This document shows, piece by piece, positions 63,457 through 63,477 of a stretch of 63,477 bases of DNA. This DNA is from Bacteroidia bacterium. GTDB taxonomy: Bacteria; Bacteroidota; Bacteroidia; B-17B0; Aurantibacillaceae. The translations under genes were made by a program, and so were the position numbers. Each line of letters begins with the position of its first letter. The stretch's first letter is position 1. The notes under the pieces are model-generated. The model ran no database searches. It had not been told where the DNA came from and saw only the letters and a list, made by a program, of their open reading frames with translations. The DNA lies in assembly GCA_016787445.1 (NCBI GenBank), contig JAEUTQ010000075.1:1-63477 (forward strand), in the 5' to 3' direction.

Positions 63457-63464
63457 TACTTTTG
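63457..63464 (+). promoter_or_regulatory. Possible -7 element of a gene beyond the window
   Basis: TACTTTTG fits TAnnTTTG and points rightward, divergent from ribBA. The gene it would serve lies outside the window, so support is limited. Confidence 0.4.
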
Positions 63465-63477
63465 TAGACGTGTTAAA

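Noticed and set aside
62198..63477. An FMN riboswitch upstream of ribBA
   Set aside because: The leader is only a few bases long and none of the RFN-element blocks are present.

Overview
The window is a chromosomal segment of an AT-rich member of the Bacteroidota. Four things support this. There are proteins with type IX secretion (T9SS) sorting tails. Typical families of the phylum occur (DUF4290, DUF5683, GWxTD, PorT-like barrels, a TonB-dependent receptor with an N-terminal carboxypeptidase-regulatory-like domain). Many genes have the Bacteroidota -7 promoter element TAnnTTTG instead of a Shine-Dalgarno leader. Shine-Dalgarno sequences are almost absent. Most of the content is housekeeping, with one clear mobile element and several small non-coding oddities.

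Layout. 1-2.3 kb: a minus-strand operon, purB / conserved 153-aa protein / P460-like cytochrome lipoprotein. 2.38-6.2 kb: a thiamine salvage locus with two TPP riboswitches, one before a PnuC-family transporter (PnuT) plus a NadR-like kinase and one before a TonB-dependent receptor. 6.2-11.4 kb: nucleoside-sugar-epimerase-like protein, membrane protein, mtaB, an orphan T9SS-tail-like ORF, ispE and a lipoprotein. 11.4-18.3 kb: grpE-dnaJ, then DUF4290 / murA / TlpA lipoprotein / two thioredoxin-fold-OmpA fusions, all on the minus strand. 18.4-31.7 kb: sucD, patatin with a C-terminal barrel, an orphan OppB-type permease, tpiA-prmA, trxB, a PBP4-type carboxypeptidase, a YihY/BrkB protein, DUF5683 and dapB, and a methyltransferase. 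31.7-35.6 kb: a membrane glycosyltransferase-like protein whose terminator has been split by an IS1595-family element, then tRNA-Ser(GGA) and a partial copy of its 3' end. 35.6-46.1 kb: ubiX, outer-membrane and T9SS cargo proteins, an HMG-CoA lyase, pyrD, a flippase and tRNA-His(GTG). 46.1-53.3 kb: duplicated terminator module, DUF2461, AI-2E exporter-like protein, GWxTD lipoprotein, FMN reductase, a UPF0173 hydrolase and parA-parB. 53.3-63.4 kb: pruA, a TPR-SpoIIE phosphatase, WG-repeat protein, gap, GNAT, M61 peptidase, DUF1801 and ribBA.

How the genes work together. The thiamine locus forms an outer-membrane to cytoplasm uptake route shut off by TPP. The murA block joins cell-wall synthesis with a predicted redox/OmpA periplasmic set. 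dapB, dacB, murA and the flippase serve the envelope. The most notable items are: the TPP riboswitch with an extra hairpin between P2 and P4; the IS1595 element inserted exactly in the loop of an intrinsic terminator, with its own hairpin terminators just inside each end and a TGA nonsense codon in its transposase; the TlpA plus two cysteine-less thioredoxin-OmpA fusions; near-leaderless starts with an identical spacer; and duplicated tRNA and terminator pieces. I found no CRISPR array, prophage, rRNA or recognisable defence system.
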